Positions 23,841-35,920 of a stretch of 64,000 nucleotides of DNA are shown here, one piece after another; position 1 is the stretch's first letter; each line of letters starts with the position of its first letter. Origin of the DNA: Hericium rajendrae (Eukaryota; Basidiomycota; Agaricomycetes; Russulales; Hericiaceae); contig CM065886.1 in the NCBI GenBank assembly GCA_033439255.1, forward strand, positions 372,001 to 436,000. The letters are read 5' to 3'. The translations under genes and the position numbers were made by a program. Under the pieces are notes generated by a model. It saw only the letters and a list, made by a program, of their open reading frames with translations, was not told the DNA's origin and did no database searches.

Positions 23841-26800
23841 ATGTCCGTGTTCGAGCCCGACATTGTCCGTCACGCTCTTCGGAACTCGCTTTGCACTCCT
23901 GATGAGCGCCAGAGTTTTGACGAGGGCTGGGATAAATCGGTCAGTCATGGCATGCAAGTGGGACACACCTTTGTTTGCTCACGTCCCGCCGGCACTGCAG
24001 GTTTCCGACCGTATCTCTACCTGGGCCAAGAGCAGCGATCGAAACACTGAGAATGAGGTCGCCAAAGCTGAGATGGAGTGGGCGGCGCACGTTGTTGCTT
24101 ATGTCTCGTTCTTGTTCAGCCAGGCGAAGACCAACACCGGCCGCTCGAAGTCGACGCAGCGGCCGTCGTACTTGAAGTCCAGCATCCCGATCTTGGGCCC
24201 ACGGTTTCTCCCCCCCACCTTCCGGCACGTCGAGAGGCGGTCAGAGTTCCCAGACATAGACCCAATGACTGCGTACCTCAAGCCCCTCAGTATTGTACAT
24301 CCCTTCTACTTTCCAAGCCTTGCGATCTGTCCTCGATGCCGCGGCTCGAACATCCGGTGGGACGGTTGGACCTCCACGGGTCCGCGCAATGTTGTCTATG
24401 GCCTTCGAAGGCCTGAGCTGGCCCTGGGATATCAACTACGGTGCAACACCTGCAAGAAGGCCCGGAGTCAGCTATCTGGCGGCATCGCCAAAAGTGGGAA
24501 GAAGAAGAAGTTACCGAGTTACTCGTGCGCCATGACCAATCCCCTCTTCTGGGAGAAGTGGGAGTATTGGGAGATGCCGAGTGCGTACCGTCTACTTCCT
24601 CTGTGGTATTGTTGTCTTGCTGACAATGTGTAGGGGAAGTGCCGGTTTTCTTCAAGAAGTGTGCTGTCACGCGCGACCTCCTCGACCTGGTTCTCGAGGT
24701 GCGCATCACAACCACGTCGCGCGGGCTGGCCGAGAATATCAAGCGTGAGTTATCATTTGGTTCCATGTGCGAGGAGACCTACTCACAGCTTTGACTGGGT
24801 TAGAGCTTCACCTTCTCGAATATCACCAGGTGGTCAGTGAGTACCTGGAATGCTTCAAGCGTCGTGAGTGTTGGTACAAGCCACATGTCCTCAAGAATTT
24901 TTCAGAACCGTGGGATGAGAACGGCTACAATGGCAAGTCCATATCGGGTGACCTCATCACAGAGATAATCCTTGACAACACCTATCGCACCCGTCAAGAG
25001 GAGTCTTCGGAATACTTACGGACACTGAAAGGTGCGAGTCGCTTTCTGCTTTCCTTCGCTGGCAAGCTACTTACCGTTTCCCAGCGAAAAGCATCTCGAT
25101 CGACGCCACATTCAAGATCACGCAGAAGGCTACCGTTGCAAGCAGTGACCTCACACGGACAGACCCCCACAAAGGCGGGCTGATGAGTGCTCTAAGTGAG
25201 ACAAACGAGTGCGTGAAATGGGTGCGTATTTTAGCTTTGTTCATACAGTCTTGCCGTGACTGAGGCCGCACATCAAATTAGAAATTTTTAGTGATGCAGT
25301 CTAACGGAGAGTTGCGAGAATTCCTCAACGATCTCGGCGAACGCTTCGCTGAGCAAGAGGAGCCACCCCCGGAAGACGTGACAGCAGACAACTGTTGTCA
25401 TGTCCGAAGCGCGATTGTTCATGCGTTGCCAGGTGCACATGTCGGCCTCGATGTATATCACTTCATGATGAGGTATGGCAGTCCACGCTGGCAGCATTGA
25501 TCGAGACTCACAATTCATCATTTGCCCCACAGGTATCAAGTTGCCTCTGTCACTCCGTCGATGAACCCGTTTCGTTCGCAAGTCATGTGCGATATCCGAG
25601 ATGCAATTTTAATCAGCGGCGCCAACCCGAAAGAGAAGACACCAGCCAAGTATCGGACAAAGGAGGAGCAAGAGGAAATGCTCCAGGCAGCATATCTCAA
25701 GTGGGCACGGCATGGCGGTGTCTGGACCGCAGCTGCCGCAAAGGTATGCCGGCAGTTCATCAATTTGTTATTATCAGTTCCGTCCTCACAGTCTTGCAGG
25801 TTCATGAGGACCAGCTACGCCATGTTCGGAACGGCTGCCTTACTCGCAGAAACCAGGACATAGCGACAGATGGCAGCCGCATAGAAGGATCCCACAAGGG
25901 GTGGAACTCGCTGATGCGTGGACACGCCAGCGGCCTGGAGATGCTCGTCGCGCTCGGACACGACCATGTCCTGCGCCGCAACATCCGGGTCGCCCTTCGT
26001 ATGGACAAGCCCACTCCCTTCGCTGCATCAACATATGGCTCCCATCATACTCGGCTTGTGAACCATACGGCACGAGAATGGAATGCTCTCCTCACCTCCA
26101 AGAAGCACAAAGAGACGCGAGCCTACCGCGGATTTACTCTCAAGCCCGAATTACAGAAGGTTTCCAGCAAGGAAAAGTTCGGGCTCACGTGCTCGCGCGA
26201 TTTCGAAACGTATGGCCAACTCATCAAGCAAGAGGAGCCTGACGAGGACATTGCAAGTGACCTTTTAGAGTTGGTCGAGGAAGAGAGCGAGGTCACTTTC
26301 CAGTCTGTCGGCATGCAACTGAATGTGGACCCCGTTTTATTCGTCACGCCTGACTCACGCACGTCGCCCAGTGCCGGCACTGATCTGTCACTCACGCATT
26401 CAGTGCCGACGCGTACCGTGGCAGCAACATTGCCCATGACGATGCCCGCGCGCCCCGCGGTCTCACAATCGCCACAGGAGTCGGACTCACCCACTGTAGG
26501 TCTCGGCGCGTCTCGGACGGCACTCACGATGCAGCCGATGGATTGCGATGAGATCCAGGAAGTTCCTGGTGGCCGATCGGGTCAGCAGCAGCGCCTCGTT
26601 GCCACCGCTAACGATGTCTTGGTACGTGCACCGTTTTCTGCCATATAAGTCACTGACGGTACGTCCAGGACTTGACCCTGGACGACTCAGATGATGATCA
26701 ACAAGCGCATGCAAGGGCGCCGGCCAATACGACCACACGCTCGCTCAAGCGCAAAGCTGATCAAGAGGCAGGCGCCACAGGATTCCAACTGCAGCGCAAG

Positions 26801-28458
26801 AAGGTGCAGGTATCGACGTCGCAGGGGGGCTCACAGTCACTGCAGGTGCGTCGTTTGCTGCTCGAAGGCCCGGCCTTGCATTCCGATCCACTCGCTTCCA
26901 GGTCGCTTCCTCCAATCTTTTCGTGCGTGGCTCGGGAATAAAGGCGTCACAGCCCGGCTGCCACATTCTCGCGCTCTTTAAGAGCCAAAAGCCGCCGTCC
27001 CGCGCGTCTGCTTCGACAGATCCAGCTTCGGACAAGACTGCCGCCAAGATTGCTGCAAGATCTATGGTCGAAGCACAAGCAGACGGACCTGCGATCACAG
27101 TTGACGATGCTGTGATCGACCCGGTCCTCCGCACCGCTTCGGACGCTTCTGACGACACGTCGCTCACTGCGGCTTCCCCGTCTCGACAGCTGCCTCGTAT
27201 CGAGCCATCTTCCGGCCGCCCCGATGATGCCGCTGTCGTGTCCACCACACAGCGTGCCAGTACCGCTGCATTCGCTGTGCCTGCCACGACGCGCACTCTC
27301 TCCTTGGCTGCCCAGGCGGCTGCACTCCTTGCCCCGCTTCCAGTGCCTGCGTCGCCGCCCGGCCTCTCGCGCTCCGAGCGCATGTGGCAGTACTTCTCGC
27401 AGGTCAATGCGCGCACGTTGCGGATCGAACGCAGCCAGGAGTTCTATTCCTTTATGGACCTTCGCCTCGAGCAGAAGTGGGCCACGTTCTCGATGACGAC
27501 GCGCAAGTGGGTCGTTGCAACGCGGGACTATAACGTGCGTGTCAGGGCGGACTTCGCCGGACTCAATATGCCGGCGCCCTTACCGAAGCATCCCCGCGCA
27601 CTGGTCAACCAACTTGCCACCGTCGAAACTATGATCACCAACCGCATTCTTAAACAAGAATTTAGGAGTAAGTACCTAAATGCCTCCCCCCTTTGAAGGG
27701 GTTTCAAAGTTGTTTCTATTCTGACAGTTTTCCAGGCAAGCAGGGCAAGGGCACCACGAAATTTTGGTCGACGCACTGCGCTGTCATTCCACTCGTGAAG
27801 ACCGAGAGCGGCGCTGCCAAAGTGAGTCGTTCTCGCTATTCTTTCTTGCCGCGCGCCTCGCTGACTGGCATGATTGGACCATGTCTCGTATCGCACGCGC
27901 CCCGACCGTCTACACTGTCTACAGCTCCGTGCCCCGCAAACGTGTCAGCGCTGCAAGGCCGTCAAGTACTCGGCGGGCATCGGCGGCGAGGAGAACCACC
28001 GCCGCCTGCACTGCTCGGACGGTGTGCGCTCGAATATGCGCGTCACTGACAAGCCGCCGCCGTGGCCCCAGCCGGAAGGGATTTGGACCGAGGGCAAGAA
28101 GTTCCATGTAGTGACCTTCATCAACACCCTCATCGCCATGTACGAGGCAACAGTGCTCCGTGGTGAAGAGTTGTCAAGCATGGCGCTCGAGTTCGATGCG
28201 TTCCATCGCTTCCTCGAGCGTCGGTTGCTCGTCGACAGTGCTGGCGCCGTTTTCTTCCCGCTGTATGCGGGGTACGAGATGGTCCCGGACCTGCGGGAAT
28301 ACCTCGTCGTGGAGCACGCGAGCAGGGAGTGCATCCGCATCTCATGCCTCTCTGGCGATGAGGCCGCGAGCTTGCGGGCAACCGCGGGCGCATTGACGAC
28401 AGGCGCTGCAACAGGCGCAGCAGATACTGTGGCGGGCGCCGCAGGCGTCGCTGTTTGA
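23841..28458 (+). CDS. MULE/IS256-like DDE transposase, copy A
   Basis: This transposase is predicted to cut and rejoin the element ends in the nucleus. It has about twelve exons, the first 23841..23939 (MSVFEPDIVRHALRNSLCTP), then 24001..24580, 24634..24744, 24804..25031, 25085..25221, 25282..25472, 25533..25743, 25800..26621 and more, to a stop at 28458. N-terminal zinc ribbon: ICPRCRGSNIRW then LRCNTC. Catalytic core: Asp in SIDATFK (codon 25102), Asp in ADNCCHVRSAI (25387) followed by LDVYHFM, and Glu in GSRIEGSHKGWN (25884). This spacing is that of the MULE/IS256 RNase-H fold. An acidic stretch, VLDLTLDDSDDD, resembles a SUMO-interaction motif and precedes a KRKAD-type basic patch. The C-terminal module carries QTCQRCKAVKYSAGIGGEEN then HRRLHCSDG. 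Exons stay in phase wherever compared with copy B, so the gene may be active. Confidence 0.82.
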
Positions 28459-28938
28459 GTGCGTCGGTCGTGCAGCCCGCACACCGTATGCTGACATCCC
28501 CTCTTCCATCTTCATCGCCGCCGTCATCGAACGGATGGCCGCCGTCACCGGCCTTCTCTTCACGGACAAGATGCCTTTGCCATCCCCCAATTCCCTCGGA
28601 CTTTTTTCACACATTGCGGTGCCCTCGCACCCGTTTCGAGTACCTTATCCCACTCAGCAGTAGGCTAGCTCAATAATGATGATTTCGTCTGATTTAAATC
28701 CCACTCCGCGCCCGCGCGCGGCGCCGTCGTAGGGCGCGTCCGCCCGCCCACCCGCCAAATGGCCCCTTTCGACTTAGTGAAAAGTTTCTGTGGGCCACCC
28801 ACGTGATAAAAAGTCACGTGATGAAAGCTACGGTCTTGAACGAAGGGAACGGTCGAAACGGTCGACACGGTCGGCCAACGGTCGTACGGTCGCAAACCGT
28901 CCCAAAACGGGACGTCCCCTTGGTATGACGATGCTGCC
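28459..28938 (+). other. 3' non-coding end of copy A with clustered ACGGTC motifs
   Basis: After the transposase stop come a conserved box (GGCCCCTTTCGACTTAG near 28760), two CACGTGAT palindrome-like sites and six ACGGTC motifs (about 28829, 28849, 28858, 28867, 28878, 28886), five of them ACGGTCG. The terminal repeat follows. Copy B shows the same order. Subterminal motif clusters commonly bind transposase; that role here is inferred. Confidence 0.65.
28917..28929 (-). repeat. Right terminal inverted repeat core, copy A
   Basis: The minus strand reads GTCATACCAAGGG, identical to the left core at 22206..22218, and is followed outward by 9 nt and then the target duplication. Confidence 0.8.
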
Positions 28939-28947
28939 TGCTGGAGG
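28939..28947. repeat. Right target-site duplication of copy A
   Basis: TGCTGGAGG, identical to 22188..22196. It marks the outer edge of the element. Confidence 0.75.
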
Positions 28948-29480
28948 AGCGCATTCGCTAGCATCAACGTTTCCGTACCTGGAGTAATGGTCTGAGCCAT
29001 AACCTTTGACATATTCTCTCTTGAGTTGAGCAGGTCCCTCGCCTCTAGATCATTGATCAAGAGATGTTGCATAGTGAAAAAATCTTGAAAGGGAGGGTCA
29101 CTGGCTCAGCACTCAGATCGCTGGACCGTGGACCGTGGGAAGCAGGCGCTAGCTCGATGACGAGCGCCTGCTCCGGCGCTTCACGTTCACTGGCCCAACC
29201 ACTACCCAACCCCGCGACAACAGCTTGATTTCGGACTGCGATACGTTGCAACCTAGTCAATGACAACCACTCGACCGTCGTCTAACACGCTCGGTGGCTC
29301 GTCTAACTTGCATGAGTCCTCGATGAGCCCATTGGTCCAAAACGACTCGAAGCTTTGTAAATATGTGGCACTGGTCGGTCGGCAGTTCTCATGGTAGATG
29401 ATGCTACTCGTCGCAATTTACCATAAATAGATCATAATTCCAAACATCATATCCTGTGATGAGACATGCAACATACAGTA
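28948..29480. other. Flank of copy A, no confirmed gene
   Basis: Minus-strand frames read protein-like pieces (for example RLQRIAVRNQAVVAGLGSGW and MAQTITPGTETLMLANALLQ), and the second runs into the insertion site. Joining the two flanks without copy A would end this frame a few codons later. The pieces are in different frames and I found no safe splice, so no gene is called. Confidence 0.35.
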
Positions 29481-30860
29481 TCACCAATAAATAATCAAGT
29501 TCGTGGCCTCCAGGACCTTCGCCTTGGCATCGATGATGACAAAGTTATACAATCTTCAACGGCGGTTAGTGTTCGAGTTCTGTCGGGGGAAATGCTGAGA
29601 TCGACACTCGTTATTAACGACTTAACACTTACATAGTAGAATCCCGACGAGGCCGACTGCAGGATTGCTCATTAGACCCAGCAGATAACAAAGGCAAGTC
29701 ACTTACCGCGTTGCTGTGCGCAGTGTAGTAGCTGGACACCGAATCAACAGTGTCCTGCCTCTTCGCACCCTGCTTTCTTCCTAGCAAAAAGGTATGTTAG
29801 CATAGTCGAAGGATGCCAAGCAAATTTCCGCCGATGATCCCGCTAACCTTGATACACGCCTGCGGCGTTATACGGGTACGTTGTCGTCGGCTGGGCATGA
29901 CGCTGATGAGCTGCAAATCATGCGTAAGCATTGTCCTTCTATGTAGCTCTTTGAAATATACTGACCACCGTTATAATTGTCTGCGTTCCCGTGAGAGCTA
30001 CTTGCTCCAGCGTAGGCCTCGTCTACAACGAGTTCTTGTCAGCTGGTGTGTAGCGTAGCATCAACAAGCTCCATTTACCTGGAAGCGGAGGCAGGGTTGC
30101 ATTTCTACGAGCAGGAGGTACAATATGGCGGCTTTTGCGGTTAGCAGACGTCTGCACCTGAACGGGCTGGCCATCCCTGTGATGAGTCGACCCTCCGTGA
30201 TGGCCATTGTGAGGTTGGCCCGCGGATGCACTCTGGCGTCCGGTTAGAGCTGGAGCTGGGACAGGTACCTCGTAGCGGGTATCATGGTGGTTGTGAGCCT
30301 CGTAATGGGTATCATGGTGGCTGTGAGGCGTTGCATGACTAGCCTGCTGGCGCACATAACCGGGAATCTGTATGCGTTGATTCTTCCCTTCATCCGACAT
30401 TGCCTGATCGAAACGTTTCACTGTTAGTTCAGACTCACTCCAGAGATGAAGACTTCAAACATACGTGACTTTTCTCCTTCGTCTGTTCAGCCTTTGACTT
30501 CCAATGGTATGTTCCGCGGATGGCTTTCCCTGAGGAAATAGGATGCTTGAATCCAGTGGGCAAGGCTTCCAACTTCTTTCGTTCTTGATACAGGCTAATA
30601 ACAGATGGTAAGAATATTATCAAATATCTAGGGCAGACAGATGACACAAACTTCGTGAAACCTTGCTGGACCAGTATGAGCTCCCTCGTGTCGAGCGTAT
30701 CCGAGTGCGAAGCGTCTGCCAAGTACTCGACTCCTTCGGAGATGTATTGCTGGCCCTTCGCGAGCTGAGCCTCAGGACGGCAGTCCCACGCAGCTTTTCC
30801 GAGCTTGACGGCGTTCTTGGCGACGGTTCCTCCTGCGGTGAGGGCACTGATTGGATCCAT
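29481..30860 (-). CDS. Unknown multi-exon His/Tyr-rich protein
   Basis: The first exon begins MDPISALTAGGTVAKNAVKL (cat at 30858) and runs through YLADASHSDTLDTRELILVQ. Next come SLYQERKKLEALPTGFKHPI and an exon MSDEGKNQRIQIPGYVRQQA with repeated HHDTHYEAHNHHDTRYEVP. Small exons follow: EAYAGASSSHGNADNYNG, AHQRHAQPTTTYPYNAAGVY, RKQGAKRQDTVDSVSSYYTA and SASSGFYY. The phases agree up to there; the last exon (frame ending TNLIIYW, TGA at 29481) does not splice cleanly and may be wrong. The N-terminus is amphipathic and the rest disordered, with His and Tyr in near repeats. No domain recognised. A nearby kinase-like gene gives no functional hint. Confidence 0.55.
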
Positions 30861-31479
30861 GCTTGCGGAGTGACAGATGGATAGAGTGGAGAAAGCTTAG
30901 TGAGTCAACGATCTGAAAGTGGAGTGAATGTGAGTTGCGCTGATGTTGCTGGCCAGTCTCCTGCATTTCCCTATTTATGCTTCCCGTGAAGCAGCCAGAC
31001 ACCCTTTCGAGAAAGCGTCAAGTGTCCTTCTTTCCTTGGGATACAATTGGTATTGTCAGGCCAACACTCTTGTTCTCGATTTGTGGTTGAACATGGTATT
31101 CCGAAGCCATTTCTGATCTCGAGATTCATACCATATTCTCGGGAAACAATACATTACTCACTCGCTGTACATACTACATACCAACCAGTTCGGTATTATT
31201 TGTACGCTCATGGCACCCTGATACCGCGTGGTTGGTGTACCTGCTAGCGAACATCGATTGGCCATTCTGGGAAAACAAGAAGAGTTCTGAGATGCCGTGT
31301 AGTTGGATTCCGTATCTTCATTGGCATGTCCTGTCAGGATCACCGCATTTTATGTCCAAATTTGATCATGACCATGAATGATACATAGTTTGAGGCACTC
31401 AGATAGTGAAATCACATCGGTGTTAAAATTGCTCCAGCGTAGGACATAACTGGTCCGTAGCTAATAGATATCATGGATA
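30861..31479. other. Intergenic region, no gene seen
   Basis: This stretch lies between the 5' end of the His/Tyr-rich gene and the 3' end of the kinase-like gene, both on the minus strand. It is AT-rich, with short frames only. Confidence 0.5.
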
Positions 31480-32820
31480 TTACATATCGGCGGGTATAGG
31501 AGGGATGCCTCTGATACGGTAACGAAATCGGCGCGCAAGATGCGCGCTCGCTCTCCACCATTTCACAGTGGGAAATTCACCTCGTTTGGCCAATCTCGAC
31601 CTAAGTTTGGAATCTGTCAGAGCACCACGAATGCCTCGGAACTCGGTAACGACGTCACGCATCGATGGTCTTCGGTTGGGATCCTCATGAACCATCTGCA
31701 GAACCAACGTGTTCATGAAAGATAATCCGTTGAAGTTCTGGAAAAAATGCGAATTGTGAGCGATGAGAAGTCATTCCGGAGAGGGCGGAAGTACATACCT
31801 GCAGGAACTGGTTCCGAATCAGGTTGCCGATATAATAGACATCGGCAGGAAAAGGGTTTTGAGGCTCGTCGGTGTTTTGGTATTCGGGAACAGATTTGTC
31901 TATACCTCGAAGTACCGGCTCCAAAGGAGGCCATTCCTCACGTGAGCCGTCGTACGCGCGCGACAAACCAAAGTCTATTAGATAGTACTTCGGCCAACAT
32001 TCGGTCCGCGTCTTGTGTCGTGCGTGGCCTCGAAAGTCCTTGTCTCTATTCACGTCCGCCGGATGAAATAAGTCGGGATACATCTGCGATGGGTCCATCA
32101 TGATGTTCAGGCCACAACAGTCACTAAGCCAACGTCAGTACTTGAAGTCTTCGAAGAAATAAGTTCGAACCGATGCGCGACAAAATTATCGTGCATGTAA
32201 AGCAGCCCCTGATTTTTCGATGTTAGCCGACGTCCGAGAGATGAAAGTATGAAGAAGACGTGCCTCAAAGATTTGTTTGAAGAAATCTACGGCCTCCCCA
32301 ACAGTAAGGAAGTCGGGAGAATTAAATGGACGCAGAGCCGGAAGGACCAAGTAGCTGCATTGCTCTTCAGACCGATAAAGCACGTCCAGAACAGGGACGC
32401 AATGATTGTTCGGGTCGGACGAATGAGGTTCGGAGGAAAATAAAAGCGTTATGTCCCGTTCTAAGGGGCCGTGCTTGTCAAGCTCAACCCTCTTCAGATA
32501 TACCAGCTTTCCGTCTGACATTCGCACAGCATCTAGTGCACTAAAGCTCCACTGTAAATGAAAGTTAGCTTTGTATGCATTTCCGAGTTGACAGAAAAAT
32601 GGATCACATGTTCTATGGCATCTTCTGCATTGCGTTTGCTCGTCTTTCCCATCGTCCATGACGGTACCCAGCCATAACGAAATCGGGGACGCAGCATGTA
32701 GCCTTGGGACTCGAGCCATGGCTGACGCCGCCGCCAAAATTGATCGGCAAAGTTCAGATAGTGCGGTGAGTCATAGTTATGGATAGACTCAGTTGTGTAA
32801 AGCGGGTCAAGTTTGTCCAT
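31480..32820 (-). CDS. Protein kinase-like protein
   Basis: This has a kinase fold with its catalytic landmarks. After an N-terminal segment (MDKLDPLYTTESIHNYDSPH, then GYMLRPRFRYGWVPSW) come FSALDAVRMSDGKLVYLKRV (beta-3 Lys region), HCVPVLDVLYRSEEQCSYLV, LLYMHDNFVAHR joined through an intron to DCCGLNIMMD (HRDxxxxN loop), and YYLIDFGLSRAY (DFG). A late helix with DPNRRPSMRDVV matches the conserved Arg helix of kinases. The Gly-rich loop is not evident, so activity is uncertain; the catalytic Asp, Asn and DFG Asp are present. One intron seems to use a GC donor (GAG|GCACGT). Such single-copy-like kinases are heavily expanded in mushroom fungi. A decayed relative lies at 34.5-35.1 kb. Start at MDKLDPLY; a Met 12 codons earlier is possible. 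Confidence 0.78.
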
Positions 32821-34534
32821 TGTGTTCGATGAAGGTAAGGACCTGTCGGGAAGCACTTAGACAGTGCACAGTATGCGCAGGAGAGGGGAATGAGGTCGAT
32901 GTTGGGATTTCGGCATGAGGATACGATGAATCCCCATCACGGGTATTTGGGCGTATTTGCAACAGGATGGAAGCATTTAATATTGATCCCGGGGATCAGG
33001 TCAATTGGAAGGCTGTGGGTGACGTAAGTTGCACCGTGTGCCCGTCTTCGGCCTCTTCGTCAACCTGTTACAGTACTACTCGATACTTGTGTCGCCGTAG
33101 CGCTCACGTATCCAACACCGTCGCATCCAGAGGACATCCGCAAACATACGGTTATCCTTCGATTTGAACAATTTTGACCTGATCCAGGACGTAGACAACC
33201 CATTTGATACCAGATTCCACGTGCAAGTCGACATTAAATTAGTATATGCACACCTCCGAAACACGCGGCCGTGCAAATCGCCGTCTTGAGGTCGTTCTTG
33301 CTTTAACGGTATGTCCCTTGAGACATGTGCGCTAAATCGATTTCATAACCTGTCCATTGTCCGTATCTGGCTCTTTTTCTGCGTAGCCTTTCTTGCTCGG
33401 AGTCGTCTCCCCCTAATTCACGATCGTTCGCCCGATGAGCAGAAAACAAGAACTTCCAATGGTCAGTTTCTCATGTTGTAAATATCCCCTGAACTCTATT
33501 CTTTCAGATAGGATCACTGTTTATGATGCGACACTGCAAGGATAAGTCACCACCCTATACTCCCAGGGTCCCCAAGGCGCTGCCGGCGTGATATGCATTA
33601 CATCAAAACTCTCGTGCGTGCGCGGCGCTGACTGTCAGCACAAACTCTTTTGAAGACCTTCTTCGACTTCCGGCCTACGAATGGAATTCCACATTACTGT
33701 TGATAGTCCGTACTGATCATATGAGCATCTCTTCTAGAGCAGCACACCCTAGGCTGGATTCTCTGCCGTAAAATTTTGAACATCGACGTCGAGTCATACT
33801 AATGATCGGCAACAATGGCAGAACCGAAATTCCCTCAATCGCTAGACATTCTCTGCGCCAGGTGCAATCTTTTGTATCCGGAAGTGGTGCACGTTTGCCG
33901 AGACCTTGATGCGCGGTACGTATGCATAGCCCAGCCAACGTGCCAGTATTGCTATTTCTGATTCCTTTCTTATTGCAATAATTCGCAGGTCTCAAATGGT
34001 ATGGCTATCCCAACATAGGCTTTGTTCCTGAAATGATCGTCACCAGGCTGGACTCGAATGGAACACTGGAAGTCACGAAATGCATCTGATATTCAAGGAT
34101 CATATCATCCTAGGATTACTTATGCGCATGGACTCGGGAAAGGGGCACAGGAACGACGAATTGTTTCGAGGGTGGAAATGCGGGACGATCGCGGACACAA
34201 CGTTTGTAGAAGCGGAGATACCCTATATCCGACGCAGAATTGCCTTGTTTTGTCACCAGGTCACAAGCTCTTCATGGTAGCTCTTGTTATCGACGGTCCA
34301 TGTCTACTTGTTGACCATCATGGGACGTTTTTTCTCGCGACTTGCTCGCCATGAACAAGGATGCCGTGAATAGAGATTTTATCTCCCAATAAGGCACGCG
34401 GGTCCTCGTGGATCTCTAGACACCGTGATCTTCGTAGCGTGGAACGACTGCGGATATTCATCATGGCGTTGCGAGGAGCAGTCCCTATGACAGTCAATTG
34501 GATTTAATGAGTATTAGTAATTTAGAGAACGTAG
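32821..34534. other. Gene-poor stretch between kinase gene and its relic
   Basis: About 1.7 kb with short frames only. A plus-strand frame at 34058 (MEHWKSRNASDIQGSYHPRI) has no recognisable motif or splice partner. No repeat or RNA gene seen. Confidence 0.45.
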
Positions 34535-35090
34535 AGATTGCGTGCCTCGAAGAACTGGTCGATAACACCAGCGGCCTTGCCAACGGTCAGAAAGGGAGGC
34601 GAGTCAAACTCACCAGCGCAGGAGTCACCAGACAGGCACGCTGTTCATCTGGATGATAAAGCACATCGAGTACGGGAACGCAGTGATATCACGCTTGCAT
34701 GGCTCCTATAATAAGAAGAAGAGAAAGATAGCCACCACGCTTGCCCCTACTTCGCCGGTGAAGATGAATTCCAAAAAAAAATGCTTGACGTCCGAAATCC
34801 GTGAAGCGTCTATCGCCGTCGAACGTTGGATCAACGTCCACAAAGAAACAACAAGCACTCACCAGTACGAGTGAATCTTCGGCACCCTGCCTCTTTACAT
34901 CGCTGGTGGTCCAAGACGGAACCCAACCAGGTCGAAACCGAGGTCTTAGCATGTATCCCTGAGATTTTAGCCATGGCCCGCCAGTGCCAGAACCTTTCAG
35001 TATGCCATAAATAGTGATCTGAGCTAGCCGAGAGGACTGATTTTTGACTCGGAGCCAGTGGGGCTCTGGCATGGGTTCAACATAGTACAT
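34535..35090 (-). pseudogene. Decayed paralogue of the kinase-like gene
   Basis: Segments match the intact gene at 31480 in order: WLKSQGYMLRPRFRPGWVPS for WLESQGYMLRPRFRYGWVPS, DASRISDVKHFF for DAVRMSDGKLVYL, HCVPVLDVLYHPDEQRACLV for HCVPVLDVLYRSEEQCSYLV, and FDSPPFLTVGKAAGVIDQFF for FNSPDFLTVGEAVDFFKQIF. A one-base frameshift separates the last two, the middle portion is scrambled, and the catalytic half (HRD loop, DFG) is missing downstream. The conserved GC-type donor (GAG|GCACGC) persists at the break. It is a partial tandem duplicate. Confidence 0.75.
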
Positions 35091-35920
35091 GGTTCAACAC
35101 ATGATATCTGGTGTCGAAAGTGAAGAGGTGGTTTTAGAGGTGGTTGAGGGGTGTTAATGTACCTGGGATTTGCAATCGCATGCAGGTCAGAAGCGAGACT
35201 CATCGTCGAAATTTCGATGTATTTGATTCAATGATTCAGATAGAAGCTTCGATCCTGGGATTAGGACCACATGACAAGCGGCCGGACTGGTAAACTAGAC
35301 TCGAATCACCCGTGAGGTTTGATCTGTAAGTTTGGCGCATGCATGGTGAACTGCGGAGGACGAGCGCCCGACGTGGCGAACTATTGCAGCGCTAAGATAA
35401 TAGTCAGCAGGAGTCAGCCACATCCCAGGCTATATCTGTCGTACTGACATATATGTTCGGAAAATGTCACGACGACGTGCGTATCCCTGGTATGTACTCG
35501 ACGACTGAAGTTCATCAGAACCGCCTGTTGGCATTCGCCCCACTTCGATTTGAAGGCGGGGCGAAGGCTTATTGTATTCCGCGATAGTTGTCCTGGTCTC
35601 CACGAACTCAGGAATTACGCATGCAATGCGATGAAATGGAGTACGCCAGCCTCCACATGTAATCACTTACGATGATCCTGACGCCAACTGCCATCAAAAG
35701 TGCCCTTTCAGTCCACTTCAGATCGCGAAGTCTGGTATTGTGTAATCTGTCGCATCCAATCCCGCATCACGCAAGACAACATACGATCGAGCCAAGTGAT
35801 AGATTGGACACTCGAGGTATGTGCGCTAGTATACAAAACGGTGTCACACGAGATACACTAGTGCCGCGTCATCAGTGTGCTATGTGCCTGTGACGAAGAC
35901 AATCCACTTACCGACTTGGA
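35091..35920. other. Intergenic region, no gene seen
   Basis: This lies upstream of the kinase relic and downstream of the transporter stop. Short frames only; nothing recognised. Confidence 0.45.

Larger units (their letters stand above)
22197..28938 (+). mobile_element. Two-gene MULE-like DNA transposon, copy A
   Basis: This 6.7 kb element contains, on the same strand, a companion gene and a large DDE transposase gene. Its ends carry inverted repeats: GTCATACCAAGGG at 22206..22218 and its exact complement at 28917..28929, each 9 nt inside the direct repeat TGCTGGAGG. The perfect 9-11 bp target duplication and readable transposase suggest a fairly recent insertion. Copy B at 41.66-49.23 kb has the same gene order, similar termini and the same 3' non-coding landmarks (GGCCCCTTTCGACTTAG-like box, CACGTGAT, clustered ACGGTC). 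Gene similarity between copies is moderate at protein level, so they are old subfamily relatives rather than recent sisters. Confidence 0.85.
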
